In this document: piece by piece, positions 26,981 to 36,976 of the stretch
How positions within the stretch are numbered: the first letter of the stretch is position 1
Layout of the letters: every line of letters starts with the position of its first letter
Source of the DNA: CAVRUD01 sp963849635
Lineage (GTDB): Bacteria; Chloroflexota; Chloroflexia; Thermomicrobiales; UBA6265
Direction: 5' to 3'
DNA length: 64,000 nucleotides
NCBI GenBank assembly: GCA_963849635.1
Contig: CAWKIA010000037.1
Location: 227,732-291,731, forward strand
Position numbers and translations under genes: made by a program
The notes under the pieces: generated by a model
What the model saw: only the letters and a program-made list of their open reading frames with translations
Told to the model about the DNA's origin: nothing
Databases searched by the model: none

Positions 26981-29032
26981 ATGTCAGCGATCCGGCCGCG
27001 ACTCGGCCGACCGTCCGCGTCGACAACTGAATCCGCATCTGGCCGAGTGGCGGCGGCCCCGTCGCGAACGGCCCGGCTCGGCCGCCGCGCCCTGCTCGCG
27101 ATCGTCCTGATCGCCATCGTGGCGAATGCTGCGTACGTCTTTGCCGACAGGAGGCTCAAGGACGATCCGCTCGTCTCTGGGGCGAGCGGATCAAGCGAGA
27201 ACGTCGTGCTGGCCAGCCCGATCGATGCGGAGCACACGCTCATCGCCACGCGTGACAACGTCATCTCTATCGTCCAGGGCGGCAAGGCAGGGGCTCAGGC
27301 GCCAATGCCGAAGACGGTCGGTGCCGTCGCGGCAACCGGCGACGGGTCGACGATCTACGCCGGGATGTCCGATGGGTTCGTGACGATCCTCGATGGCTCG
27401 TTGGCCCAGATCGGACAGGTGCAGGTCGAGGGTCGGGTTGTCGGAATCTCGCCGGTGACGGACGGATTCCTGGTCGCGCACGGGGTGGGCACATCAGGAA
27501 ATCGGTACTACGTCACTCGCTTTGGCGACCCAGCAGCCCCACCGGTTGCCGTCACCCAGGCCAGTTTCCAGATTTCTGCCCTGACGACCGACGGCACAGA
27601 CGCCGTCTACGGCACCGGCAACGCCCGGGTGGCCAGGGTCGATCCGGCCGGAACACTTCTGTGGGAGACGACGCTGCCGTCGCCGATCATGCGGCTGCTC
27701 GCCCTCCCGGACGGCGGCCTCCTGGCTGGAGGCGAGGACGGCATTCTGAGCCGCGTCGACGCCTCCGGCGCGATCCTTTGGTCCAGCACGATCTCGCAGT
27801 ACCCGCTGCGCGGCCTCGCCTTCGATCCGGACAGTTCGACGGCGTTCGCGGGAGATTCGCGCGGCAGCCTCGACGCGGTCGACGGCGAGAGCGGCTCCCT
27901 CCGTGTCGAGCAAGCCGCCGGCGACTCCGACCTGGAGGCAATTCTTCCTACCGGACCGGGAGCGTTTCTCGTCATTCCGCGCCAGGGTGGCTGGCACATG
28001 CTCGACGCCGGAGCGCTCAACTCGGCCGAACTGAGCAACACCTTGCGCGTGGCCTGGGCAGCGACCAACGGCGCACTCGTGCTGGCCGGGGCCGGCGCGG
28101 CGATCGTTGCGGTCGACCGCTGGCGGGTGTACACCCGGAAACAGGCCCGCCTGGCGTGGCGGTCACGGGTCGCGTATGTGCTGGCCCTCCCCGCGATCGC
28201 CCTGATAGCAGTGTTCGCTTACTACCCGGCCGGCATGGCCTTCTACTACTCGCTGACCAACTTCAGCTTGCGCGAGGTGACCGAGTACGTCGGGCTGGAG
28301 AACTATCGGGAGGTCCTGTTCCACGACCAGTATTTCCGGACCGGCTTCAATAACATGTGGATCATCGTCGGGACCAGCATTCTCAAGACGATCACGATTC
28401 CACTCCTGGTGGCGGAGCTCGTCTTCTGGCTAAGAAACTCCGTTCACCAATACATCTTCCGGACGCTCTTCGTCCTGCCGGCCGTCGTCCCCGATCTGGT
28501 CTTCACGCTGATGTGGCGGCAGGTCTACGAGCCCAATACCGGCTTACTCAATCAGCTCCTCGCCTCGATGGGTCTGACCAGGTTTCAGCACGCCTGGCTC
28601 GGCGACGAGAATACGGCGCTTTGGGCCGTCATCGCGGTCGGTTTTCCGTTCGTGAGTGCCTTCGCCTTCCTCATTTTTCTGGGCGGGCTGCTGAACATCA
28701 ACGGGGAATACTTCGACGCCGCCAAAGTGGATGGCGCGTCCTGGTGGCAACGGTTCTTCCACATGGATGTGCCGCTGCTCCTGCCCCAGTTCCGGATCCT
28801 GCTCTTCTTCGCGGTCACCGGCACCATCCAGGGTTTTGCTGGGATCTTCATCCTGACCCGCGGTGGACCCGGATTCGAGACCTACATTCCGGCGTTGCAG
28901 ATGTACCTGCGGATCGCGGAGGGTGACCTCGGGTATGCCTCCGCCATCGGCGTCGTCCTCTTCGCGATGATCCTCGTCCTGACCCTGATCATCCTGCGTT
29001 TCCGGCGCAACGACGCGACCGAATCGGCGTAG
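26981..29032 (+). CDS. MalF-type ABC permease fused to an N-terminal extracytoplasmic beta-propeller
   Basis: 683 aa, about twice the normal size of a MalF-type permease. Residues about 36-55 form a first membrane segment (RRALLAIVLIAIVANAAYVF). Residues about 60-350 are repeats of 40-45 aa (DGSTIYAGMSDGFVTILDG, DGTDAVYGTGNARVARVDPAG, DGGLLAGGEDGILSRVDASG) typical of PQQ/quinoprotein-like propeller blades. A second membrane segment (about 354-375) leads into the permease proper (about 380-683), which has the usual PAIALIAVFAYYP start, the TRGGPG block and an EAA-loop equivalent (EYFDAAKVDGASWWQRFFHMDVP). Positive-inside charges place the propeller outside the cell. Start may also be TTG 26975. 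Confidence 0.85.
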   Translation: MSAIRPRLGRPSASTTESASGRVAAAPSRTARLGRRALLAIVLIAIVANAAYVFADRRLKDDPLVSGASGSSENVVLASPIDAEHTLIATRDNVISIVQGGKAGAQAPMPKTVGAVAATGDGSTIYAGMSDGFVTILDGSLAQIGQVQVEGRVVGISPVTDGFLVAHGVGTSGNRYYVTRFGDPAAPPVAVTQASFQISALTTDGTDAVYGTGNARVARVDPAGTLLWETTLPSPIMRLLALPDGGLLAGGEDGILSRVDASGAILWSSTISQYPLRGLAFDPDSSTAFAGDSRGSLDAVDGESGSLRVEQAAGDSDLEAILPTGPGAFLVIPRQGGWHMLDAGALNSAELSNTLRVAWAATNGALVLAGAGAAIVAVDRWRVYTRKQARLAWRSRVAYVLALPAIALIAVFAYYPAGMAFYYSLTNFSLREVTEYVGLENYREVLFHDQYFRTGFNNMWIIVGTSILKTITIPLLVAELVFWLRNSVHQYIFRTLFVLPAVVPDLVFTLMWRQVYEPNTGLLNQLLASMGLTRFQHAWLGDENTALWAVIAVGFPFVSAFAFLIFLGGLLNINGEYFDAAKVDGASWWQRFFHMDVPLLLPQFRILLFFAVTGTIQGFAGIFILTRGGPGFETYIPALQMYLRIAEGDLGYASAIGVVLFAMILVLTLIILRFRRNDATESA

Positions 29033-29078
29033 CAGGACTGGTGAGACGATCCGTCATGCGCGCCCGAAGGAAGAGCAC

Positions 29079-30005
29079 GTGAGCGATCTGGCCCGACCAC
29101 TTAGAGACCGCGGCGCCCCGCCCAACCCGGCTGCCCCGCCTCGCGACGTGAGCCCGAGCCGGTCTCTGCTGTCGCGGTTGCCCGGGGCGGGCACTGCTGT
29201 GCAGTACCTTCTCCTCCTGGCGCTGCTGGTCCTCTCCTTCTTCATCGTCGCGGTGATGGTCTCCCTGTCGCTGCGGCGCACGCTCCTGATCTACATCGAC
29301 TTCTGGGCGGCTCCCTGGCCACCCTACTGGGGCAATTACCAGGACGCGGTCTTCGACCTGTTGCCGTCCCTGTGGCGCACCCTCTATGTTTGCGCCCTTT
29401 CCATCTTCGGGATCGTCGCCATCTCCTGCGGTTGCGCCTATGCCTTCGCCCGGCTCCGCTTCCCTGGGCGGGATTTCCTGTATTACGTCGTCCTGGCGGT
29501 GCTGATGATTCCAGGGATCATCCTGCTTACGCCCCACTTCATCATGGCCAACAACTTCAACCTGCGCGGCAGCCTGTGGGGCCTGATCGTCTTCTACGTC
29601 GCCGGCGGTCTGCCCTTCGGCATCTTCCTGATCACGACCTTCTTTCGCTCGCAGCCGGTCGAGATCTTCGAAGCGGCCCGGATCGACGGCGCCACCGAGC
29701 TGCGATCCCTCTATCAGATTGCGATTCCGCTCTCGTGGCCGATCCTGGTGACGGTCGCGATCATGAACTTCCTCAACATCTATAGCGACTTCATCTGGCC
29801 CAGCCTGATCCTGCCCCAATCCCAACAGACCTTGATCCTGGCGCTGGAACAGTACTCGCCCGCCATCGGCGAGTTCGCCTCGCGCCAGGATATCGGCATG
29901 CAGACGGCGGGCTACGCCTTCGCCACGGTGCCGCAATTGATCGTGTTTGTCGTCGGGATGAAGTACTTCATTCAGGGGGTGACATCGGGGGCGGTGAAGG
30001 CGTGA
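29079..30005 (+). CDS. MalG-type carbohydrate ABC permease
   Basis: 308 aa from GTG 29079 (GAAGGAAG upstream). Six hydrophobic segments after a Pro-rich cytoplasmic tail; the ATPase-contact EAA loop reads EIFEAARIDGATELRSLYQIAIPLSWPIL (about residues 196-224). LLTPHFIMANNFNLRGSLWGLI is a typical MalG central segment. It lies 46 bases after the propeller-permease and probably forms the membrane pore with it, served by the binding protein at 25109. No ATPase gene is present in the window. Confidence 0.9.
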   Translation: MSDLARPLRDRGAPPNPAAPPRDVSPSRSLLSRLPGAGTAVQYLLLLALLVLSFFIVAVMVSLSLRRTLLIYIDFWAAPWPPYWGNYQDAVFDLLPSLWRTLYVCALSIFGIVAISCGCAYAFARLRFPGRDFLYYVVLAVLMIPGIILLTPHFIMANNFNLRGSLWGLIVFYVAGGLPFGIFLITTFFRSQPVEIFEAARIDGATELRSLYQIAIPLSWPILVTVAIMNFLNIYSDFIWPSLILPQSQQTLILALEQYSPAIGEFASRQDIGMQTAGYAFATVPQLIVFVVGMKYFIQGVTSGAVKA

Positions 30006-30038
30006 GACGGCAAGACGGTAAGGCGGCACGGAATCGTA

Positions 30039-30164
30039 GGGGCGGACCTTTGTGTCCGTCCGGCCGCCGATCAACCTGTTACCGGATGGAGACGCCATTC
30101 CCGATGCGGGACGACGCAGTCGGATACCGGGCGGACACATCGGTCCGCCCCTACAACGGAGACG
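30039..30164. repeat. inverted pair of GTAGGGGCGGACC palindromic repeats
   Basis: GTAGGGGCGGACCTTTGTG at 30039 onward and its inverse (ACATCGGTCCGCCCCTAC, ending about 30161) form a large imperfect stem-loop of about 125 bases. The same unit with the same internal arrangement recurs at 35368-35494. Confidence 0.8.
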
Positions 30165-30222
30165 CACATTCTGGAGGAGATCCCTCGCTGCGTGCGTCGT
30201 ATTCAGGGAGGAATTCCACGTC

Positions 30223-32282
30223 GTGTCCGATTCCAAGAAATCAGCGGCGAAGCCGGCGAATTGGCATGAAGATGCCTTCTTTGGGCTTCACTACGATCTT
30301 CACGCTGGGGCTGACGACAAGGTGCTCGGCCGCGACCTGAGTGTCGAGCACCTTGTCGAGCGGTTGTCACGGGTCAGGCCGGATTGGATCCAGTGCGATT
30401 GCAAGGGCCATCCTGGCTACACCAGTTGGCCGACGGAGGTCGGCTCGACGTCGCCTGGGATGGTCCAGGATGCACTCAGGATGCATCGGGAGGCCACGCG
30501 GCAGCTGGGTATTCCCCTGGGGATGCACTACTCGGGCGTCTGGGACTCGCGCGCTGTCGAGCTCCATCCTGACTGGGCCCGGGTCGACGAATACGGCATC
30601 CCCGACGGACCCAATCGTCCGGCTCCGAAGGATGGGCAGAAGACGACCATCAGCATGCGCTCCGACTCGACGTGTCGCCTCGGCGGGTACGACGAGGAGC
30701 TGATGATTCCGCAGATGCTGGAGCTGGTCGAGAAGTACGACGTTGACGGCTTCTGGGTCGACGGCGAGAACTGGGCCTCGAAACCCTGCTACTGCGCCCC
30801 GTTGCACCGCCGAGTACACCCGGCGGACCGGCAACTCGGCCATCCCCAAATCGGCCGAGGAGGACGGTTGGGATGCCTGGCTCGGCTTTCACCGCGACCT
30901 GTTCGAGGAACATGTCACAGCCTACGCCGACGCCATACACGCCGCCAAGCCGACCTGCATGATCTGCTCAAACTGGATGTACACGATGCGGCAGCCGGAC
31001 CCGATCCGCGCCCACGTGGACTACCTCAGCGGCGACTTCGACTGGACCTGGGGGGCGGATCGGGCGGCTGTCGAAGGGCCGCCTGCTTCGACTCGCGCGG
31101 TCTGCCGTGGGACCTGATGGCCTGGGCTTTCACCAAGACGGGCACCATGCAGGACCCACCGCCGTGGGTGATGAAGGCCCGCTCACCTCTCCCAGGAGTG
31201 CTCCGAGGTCGTCGCCCTTGGCGGGGCGGTGATATCTACAACTCCCCGCAACGGGCGGGACGACTCACCGACTGGCACCAGGACACACTGGCGGAGGTGG
31301 CGGCCTTTTGCCCGGACGCGCAAGGACCTCTGCTTCAGGTCGGAGACGGTCCCGCAAGTCGCCATTCTTCACCTTTCTCGGCACCGTATGCCACAACCAG
31401 CCGCTCTTCAACGATGGGCGGGCGGCCGCTATTGAAGGAGCGTTGCACGCCCTCCTGGAAACTCAGCACTCGGTCGACATTCTCCCTGAGGACGCTGCCC
31501 TGGAGCGGATGGAGCGCTATCCGCTTGTTGTCGTCCCGGAGCGCACCCGGCCCTCCGCCGCGATCCAAGCCGCGCTCCTCTCTTATGCAGAAAATGGAGG
31601 GACAGTCCTCCTCACCGGATCGAACCTCGGCCGCGACTACCCGGATCTCGTCGCGCCGGCCAAGGACGGCCCGTCCGAGCGGGACGGCTCCGGCGATCCG
31701 GCCGCCTCGACAATCTACCTCCCGACCGGGCGGCGGGCAGTGCCCATTTCCGGCCACTGGCAGGCAGGCCACGTCGACGCCGGCACCGAGGTGTGGCTGG
31801 AGTATCTGAGCCAGCAGGAACCGGAGAACGACGCCACTGGCAATGCGGCAGTCACCGCTCGTCGTATCGGCCAGGGCCGTGTCGTCGCCGTCCACGGTCC
31901 CATCTTCGAGAATTACTTCATCGGCCACTACCCCCGCTTGCGCGATGTCATCCGCGAGTTGATCGGGAAGATGGAGATCCCCTGGATCGTTCAGGCGGAC
32001 GGTCCCGCGCAACTTGAGGTCATCCCTGCCCGGCGCAAGGAAGGACAGCTGCGCATCAACCTCATCAACCGGGGCGCCGGCGAGGCCCTTTCGCCCCGGC
32101 GCGTCGCGATCGAGGAGCTGCCGCCGATCGAGCACGTCGCCTTGCGCGTTCGTGTCGACGAGCGCCCGAAGCGGGTCCACGTCTTCCCTGAGGATCGACC
32201 GGCCGATTGGTCGTACGCGGACGGAATCGCCACCATCCGGATCGATCGGGTCGATGTCCATTCCGTGGTGTCGGTGATCTAG
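30223..32282 (+). CDS. putative glycoside hydrolase (fucosidase-like barrel plus GATase-like domain), multiply frameshifted
   Basis: About 686 aa if joined; GTG 30223 follows GGGAGGAA. At least three frame changes (near 30800, 31075 and 31190-31330) divide it. N-terminal part: FFGLHYDLHAGADD, RPDWIQCDCKGHPGYTSWPTE, GMHYSGVWDSRAVE and YDVDGFWVDGENWA, a (beta/alpha)8-barrel style similar to alpha-L-fucosidase-like proteins, with an Asp in the FWVDGE position that could be the nucleophile. C-terminal part (31420-32000): ILPEDAALERMERYPLVVVPE and GGTVLLTGSNLGRDYPDLV resemble the GATase-like trimerisation domain of family-42-type enzymes. The last 90 aa are a small beta domain. No signal peptide, so cytoplasmic action on an imported sugar is likely. 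Confidence 0.6.
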
Positions 32283-32361
32283 CGTGTTCTCGCGGGCGGC
32301 GATGGTCGTCTCCCGTGTTCACCAGGCGTTCACGGCCGGGTCCGTGACTAGGAGGTTCGTC

Positions 32362-33243
32362 GTGGTTCAATCTCACCGACGTCTTTCGCGGCGTTCACTC
32401 ATGGCAAGCAACAGAAGGTTGCGGAACAGATCGGGGCGTATCTGCTCCTGGGCATCCTCGGCGTGATCTTGCTCGCGCCGTTCTACTTCATGATCATCGG
32501 CTCGTTGATGGATCGGGGCGAGATGTTCCAGGTCCCGCCGACGTTCTGGCCACAGGAAGCTGATCTGGGAGAACTACTCCGCCCTGTTCGACCGCTTCCC
32601 GTTCTGGACGTACATCCGCAACAGCATCTTCGTCTCGGTCGCGCAGACGGCCGGGGTGCTCTTTTTCTGCTCGCTGGCCGGGTTCGTCTTCGCCAAGCGG
32701 CGGTTTCCGGGGCGGGACTGGCTCTTTATCGTCGTGCTCATCTCGTCGATGCTGCCCCACGGCCAGACGACGATCATCCCCTTCTACCTGCTGATGGTGA
32801 AGTTCGATTGGGTGAATACGTTCTGGCCCCTGATCGTGCCGTGGTGGGCGCCCCCGCTGAGCATCTTCTTGATGCGACAATACATCGCCAACGGTGTCCC
32901 GGATGAATTGATCGATGCCGCCACGCTGGATGGTACGAGCGTCTTCGGCATCTACCGGCGGATCGTCCTGCCGCTCGTCGCGCCCGGTCTGGTCGTCATC
33001 GGCGTATTGCAGTTCATCGCCGTCTGGAACGACTTCCTCTACAGCCTGCTGATCCTGAAAACCGAGGAGATGCGCACTGTCACGCTGGCCCTGGTCGAAC
33101 TCTCGACGCGGACGCAGGCCGCGACGACCTACGGGCCGCTCTTCGCGGGGATGGTCCTGGCGACGGTCCCGACCGTGCTGCTCTACATCGACTTCCAGCG
33201 CCGCTTGACCAGCGGCATTCTTTCCGGCTCACTGCGAGGATAG
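32362..33243 (+). CDS. MalG-type carbohydrate ABC permease, frameshifted
   Basis: About 293 aa. GTG 32362 has AGGAGG at 6 bases. N-terminal segment QKVAEQIGAYLLLGILGVILLAP is in a second frame (shift near 32400), and near 32560 the frame changes again to give FFCSLAGFVFAKRRFPGRDWLF, SMLPHGQTTIIPFYLLMVKFDW, the EAA loop ELIDAATLDGTSVFGIYRRIVLPLVAPGL and a final ILSGSLRG, all typical of MalG. It is the first of three consecutive permease genes. The two shifts restore the family sequence exactly, so probably sequencing indels. Confidence 0.8.
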
Positions 33244-33249
33244 GGTGCA

Positions 33250-34249
33250 ATGCTGACCCGGCCCTCCGATCCCGGCCTTCCTGATACATCCGGCACAACG
33301 GGCAGCCAGGTCCGCTGCCGGTCGATGCCAGGGTCGATCGGCTGTTCTCTCGATGCGGCAAGCTGGCCGATTTCTCCGAGCGGCAAGGGCTGGGCCTACT
33401 TTCTCCTGATTCCGAGCATTCTCATGGTCGGGGCGGTGGTGGTCTACCCCGTCGCCTCTGGGATTCTGCTCTCCTTCCGCCAGATGCAGATCAACCGGCC
33501 CCGCCTGGGCGAGCCCTGGGTCGGGCTGGACCAATACCGGCGCCTGTGGGAGGACGACGTCTTCCGGACCGCCGCCGGCAACACGGTCTACTGGGTGGTC
33601 GGCGGCGCGGCAAGCCAGTTCCTCCTCGGACTGATCGCCGCCCTGGCCTTGAACCGCAGCCTGCCTGGGTTCCGGGTGGCCCGGGTGCTGATCCTGCTGC
33701 CCTGGCTGTTGCCGTCGGTCGTCGCTGGGCATATGTGGGCATTGCTGCTCGACTTCCGCCTCGGTGTCGTCAACGACCTCTTGATCAAGGCCAACATTCT
33801 CGATACGCCCAGAGCCTGGTTCGCCGAGCCGAACACCGCCTTCCCGGCCGTGCTCGTCGCCGAACTGTGGCGCTGGTTTCCGTTTTTCACGCTCTTCCTG
33901 CTCGCCGGCCTGAGCAGCATCCCGGACGAGCTCTACGACGCGGCCTCGATGGACGGCGCCGGCATGCGCCGCCAGTTCTTCGACATCACTATCCCCCTTC
34001 TGCAGCCGGTGATCGTGGCGTCCGTGATCCTGCGGGTGATCGGTCTGGTCAACTCGCCCGACCTGCTCGTCGTCCTCACCGAACGGCGGCCCCGGCCAGA
34101 AGACCCAGATCCTCTCCCTCTACGCCTTTCAGACCGCCTACAACAGCTTCAACTTCGGCTACGCGGCGGCGATCTCGGTCGTCCTGCTGCTGGTGCTGGT
34201 CGTCTTTACGGTCGTCTACGTCCGCATCTCGAAGGTGACGCAGGAATGA
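33250..34249 (+). CDS. MalF-type carbohydrate ABC permease, frameshifted near C-terminus
   Basis: About 333 aa, six hydrophobic segments (GWAYFLLIPSILMVGAVVVYP at the start). The EAA loop reads ELYDAASMDGAGMRRQFFDITIPLLQPV. Near 34082 a one-base shift leads from LLVVLT into NGGPGQKTQILSLYAFQTAY, which completes the conserved TxGGPG block; the gene ends with VVYVRISKVTQE at 34247-34249. It starts 6 bases after the previous permease stop. Pairs with a MalG partner from 32362 or 34387. Confidence 0.85.
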
Positions 34250-34252
34250 GAC

Positions 34253-34360
34253 GAGTTCCAAGTCGTCAAGTTCCAAGTTCCAAGGCGACGAATGACGCTC
34301 GGTACTCGGCTCGCTACTCAAGACTCACAACTCTTGGAACTTGCAACTTGCGAACTTGAA
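34253..34360. repeat. GTTCCAAGTT motif cluster with inverted copies
   Basis: GAGTTCCAAG, AAGTTCCAAGTTCCAAGG and, inverted, CTTGGAACTTGCAACTTG occur within 110 bases, able to form a hairpin between the two permease genes. Related to 2067-2100 and 19665-19697. Confidence 0.6.
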
Positions 34361-34386
34361 TCTTCTCCCTCGTCTGGAGTCTCGAT

Positions 34387-35250
34387 ATGGCGAGTAGGAA
34401 TGCGATCTTCCGATCGCAGCGGCGGATCAATCGGACGATGGACGCGATCGCCTACGCGATCGTGGGGGTGATCACGGTCTTCGCCTTCTTCCCGCTGGCG
34501 TGGACGCTGTTGACGTCGTTCAAGCTGGAAGAGGACATCGTCACAGAGCGGATGCAGTACGTGCCCGAGGCGGTGACGTTCGACAACTACGTCACCCTCT
34601 GGCAGCGCTCCGGCTTCCCTCGCCTGATGACCAACAGCGCCGTGGTGACGGTGCTGACCGTTATCATTTGCATGATCTTTGGGGCGCTGGCCGCCTACAG
34701 CATCTCGCGCTACCGCTTCCGGGGGCGTTCATTCCTGCTTGTCTTCTACCTCGTGATCCGGATGTTCCCCTTCGTCCTCCTGCTCGTCCCCTTGTTCATC
34801 ATGCTGCGCGAATTGCATCTGCTCGATTCCCGCGTCGGTCTGGCGCTGGCATACACCGCCTTCTTGCTGCCGGTCGCGGTCTGGATGCTGAAGGGGTTTT
34901 TCGATGCGATTCCGCCGGAGCTGGAGGATGCCTCCCGGGTCGATGGCTCGACCAGGCTCGGCGCCCTGGTGCGGATCGTGCTGCCGTTGGCCCGGCCGGG
35001 GATCATCGCCACGGCCGTGTTCGTCGCCATCGCCGCCTGGAATGAATTCCTGTTCGCCTTGCTGCTGACCTCCAGCGCGGGATCGCGCACCTGGCCGGTG
35101 GGACTGCAACTGATGGTGGGTGAGTTCCAGCTGCCGTGGGGGCTGCTCAGCGCAGGGGGCGTCATCAGCATCCTGCCGATCATCATCTTCTTCGCGTTCG
35201 TGCAGCGGTCGTTGGTTCGCGGGCTGACGGCGGGGGGGTTGAAGGGATGA
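34387..35250 (+). CDS. MalG-type carbohydrate ABC permease
   Basis: 287 aa, intact. Six hydrophobic segments; EAA loop ELEDASRVDGSTRLGALVRIVLPLARPGI (about residues 178-206); NEFLFALLLTS and the C-terminal LVRGLTAGGLKG are standard for MalG homologues. With the MalF at 33250 and the binding protein at 35660 it forms a second carbohydrate importer. No ATP-binding subunit is nearby. Confidence 0.92.
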   Translation: MASRNAIFRSQRRINRTMDAIAYAIVGVITVFAFFPLAWTLLTSFKLEEDIVTERMQYVPEAVTFDNYVTLWQRSGFPRLMTNSAVVTVLTVIICMIFGALAAYSISRYRFRGRSFLLVFYLVIRMFPFVLLLVPLFIMLRELHLLDSRVGLALAYTAFLLPVAVWMLKGFFDAIPPELEDASRVDGSTRLGALVRIVLPLARPGIIATAVFVAIAAWNEFLFALLLTSSAGSRTWPVGLQLMVGEFQLPWGLLSAGGVISILPIIIFFAFVQRSLVRGLTAGGLKG

Positions 35251-35261
35251 GGCTGCGGGAG

Positions 35262-35570
35262 CACCCCCTAACCCCCCGGCCCCCTTCCCCCCGCTGCGGC
35301 AGGGGGAAGGGGGAGAACGGCGTTCGGCGCCTGGCGGCGTTCGGCGTGCCGGTTCGGTTCCCGGACGTAGGGGCGGACCTCCGTGTCCGCCCGGTTGCCA
35401 ACCGCGTCGTGTCGAATCGGGGGCGGCGATTTCAACCGGAAATCGGAGTGTCGGCGGTCGAGAGGACACGGAGGTCCGCCCCTACAACCCTGTCGCCAAT
35501 GGTCAGCGTCACCCCCCTTCCCCCTGCCGCAGCGGGGGGAAGGGGGGCTGGGGGGGTTAGGGGGCTGTCC
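35262..35570. repeat. nested inverted repeats between permease and binding-protein genes
   Basis: Outer pair: CCCCCTAACCCCCCGGCCCC at about 35265 onward and its inverse ending near 35567. Inner pair: GTAGGGGCGGACCTCCGTG (35368 onward) and CACGGAGGTCCGCCCCTAC (to 35494). The region has no gene. It could form a very long hairpin separating the permease and the binding-protein cistrons; the inner unit matches that at 30039-30164. Confidence 0.8.
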
Positions 35571-35659
35571 CGGCCCCGCGCCCCTTAGCGAAATGTCGTG
35601 GACTCGTTCACTGTGTCATCGCGTACCGAATCGATCGTTCGCTCAGCAAGGAGGCTGTG

Positions 35660-36976
35660 ATGTCGATCCAGGATGGGACCATCGGGGTGCTCCCAATCTC
35701 GGCAGGTGAGCGTGCCCGCCTGCACAGGCGCGATCTTCTCCGCCTCGCCGCCATCGGCGGCCTTGGTGGGGCGCTGGCGATGCGCGGCGTTGGCCGGGCG
35801 CTAGGGGCGCAGGCCTCGGGCGATATCTCGTATTGGCACCACTTCACCAGCGAGACCGAGCAGGCCGGGATGGAGCGGGTGCTGGAGCAGTTCACCGCCG
35901 CCAACGCCGGCGTGACGGTGACCCCGGAGAACATCCCGAACGCCGACTACATGGCGAAGTTCACCTCCGCCGCCCTGGCCGGCAGCTTGCCGGATACGGC
36001 CATGGTCGCCGTCGACCGCCTGCCGGACATGTGGGGGATGGAGGGCGTTCAACCTCTGACGGACAGGATCAACGCCTGGGAACTGAAAGACGCCTTCCCG
36101 GAGAGCGTCTGGACCGGCGCGACGATCGAGGGCGACATCTACGGCCTGCCGGCCTTCATGTTCGTCGACTGGTTGTACTACCGGAAGGACTGGTTCGAGG
36201 AGGCCGGCATCGCCGGACCGCCGACGACCTTCGAGGAGTTCGCCGACGCCGCGATCAAGCTGACCGACCCGGCCAAGGGCCGCTTCGGCTTCGGCATGCG
36301 CGGTGGCGATGGCGGCGAGGGCATGGTCATCCAGATGATGCAGGCCTACGGCTCGCCCATCGCCGACGAGAGCGGCTGCGCCGCCCTCGACGTCGCCAAG
36401 GCCGCCGAGGCGCTCAAGGCGTACACAGATCTCTTCACGGTGCACAAGGCCTCGCCGCCCTCGACCCCCGGCGACTCCTTCCGTCAGATCATGGAGGCCT
36501 TCAAGACGGGCCAGACCGGCATGATCTGGCACCACACCGGCTCCCTGACCGAGGTCGTCGACGCTCTTGGCGAGAACGTGATGACCGCGGTCCGACCTTC
36601 CGGCCCAGCGGGGCTCGTCGGCACGATCTCCCCGCTCTTCAACGGCATGCCCAGCGACGAGAATGCCGACGCCTCCTGGGCGTGGTTGACGCAGTGGGGT
36701 CAGGTCGATTCCGAGGTTGCATTCCTGGAGGAGACGGGATACTTTCCGCCGAACACCCAGGTGGCCGACTCCGAGACAGTCAAGGCGAATCCGCTTTACA
36801 CCGCCGCGGTGGAGATGCTGAGCACAGCGTCCCTGCCGCCGCAGTTCGCCGGTTACCCAGGTTGGTCGAAGCAGACCGTGCTGCCGATCTTCCAGCAGGT
36901 GCTCCTCGGCGAAAAGACAGCCGAAGACGCGGCAGACGAGATGGCCACAGGATTGGAGACAGCAACCGGATGTTAG
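35660..36976 (+). CDS. extracellular sugar-type substrate-binding protein (Tat signal)
   Basis: 438 aa, normal length for family-1 solute-binding proteins. ATG 35660 with AAGGAGG 5 bases upstream (a GTG 3 bases earlier is also in frame). Twin-arginine signal RRDLLRLAAIGGLGGALA, processing near GAQA. The mature protein begins GDISYWHHFTSETEQAGM; GLPAFMFVDWLYYRKDWFEEAGI and FKTGQTGMIWHHTG are typical of sugar-binding lobes. Serves the 33250/34387 permeases. The stop overlaps the next gene's start. Confidence 0.9.
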   Translation: MSIQDGTIGVLPISAGERARLHRRDLLRLAAIGGLGGALAMRGVGRALGAQASGDISYWHHFTSETEQAGMERVLEQFTAANAGVTVTPENIPNADYMAKFTSAALAGSLPDTAMVAVDRLPDMWGMEGVQPLTDRINAWELKDAFPESVWTGATIEGDIYGLPAFMFVDWLYYRKDWFEEAGIAGPPTTFEEFADAAIKLTDPAKGRFGFGMRGGDGGEGMVIQMMQAYGSPIADESGCAALDVAKAAEALKAYTDLFTVHKASPPSTPGDSFRQIMEAFKTGQTGMIWHHTGSLTEVVDALGENVMTAVRPSGPAGLVGTISPLFNGMPSDENADASWAWLTQWGQVDSEVAFLEETGYFPPNTQVADSETVKANPLYTAAVEMLSTASLPPQFAGYPGWSKQTVLPIFQQVLLGEKTAEDAADEMATGLETATGC

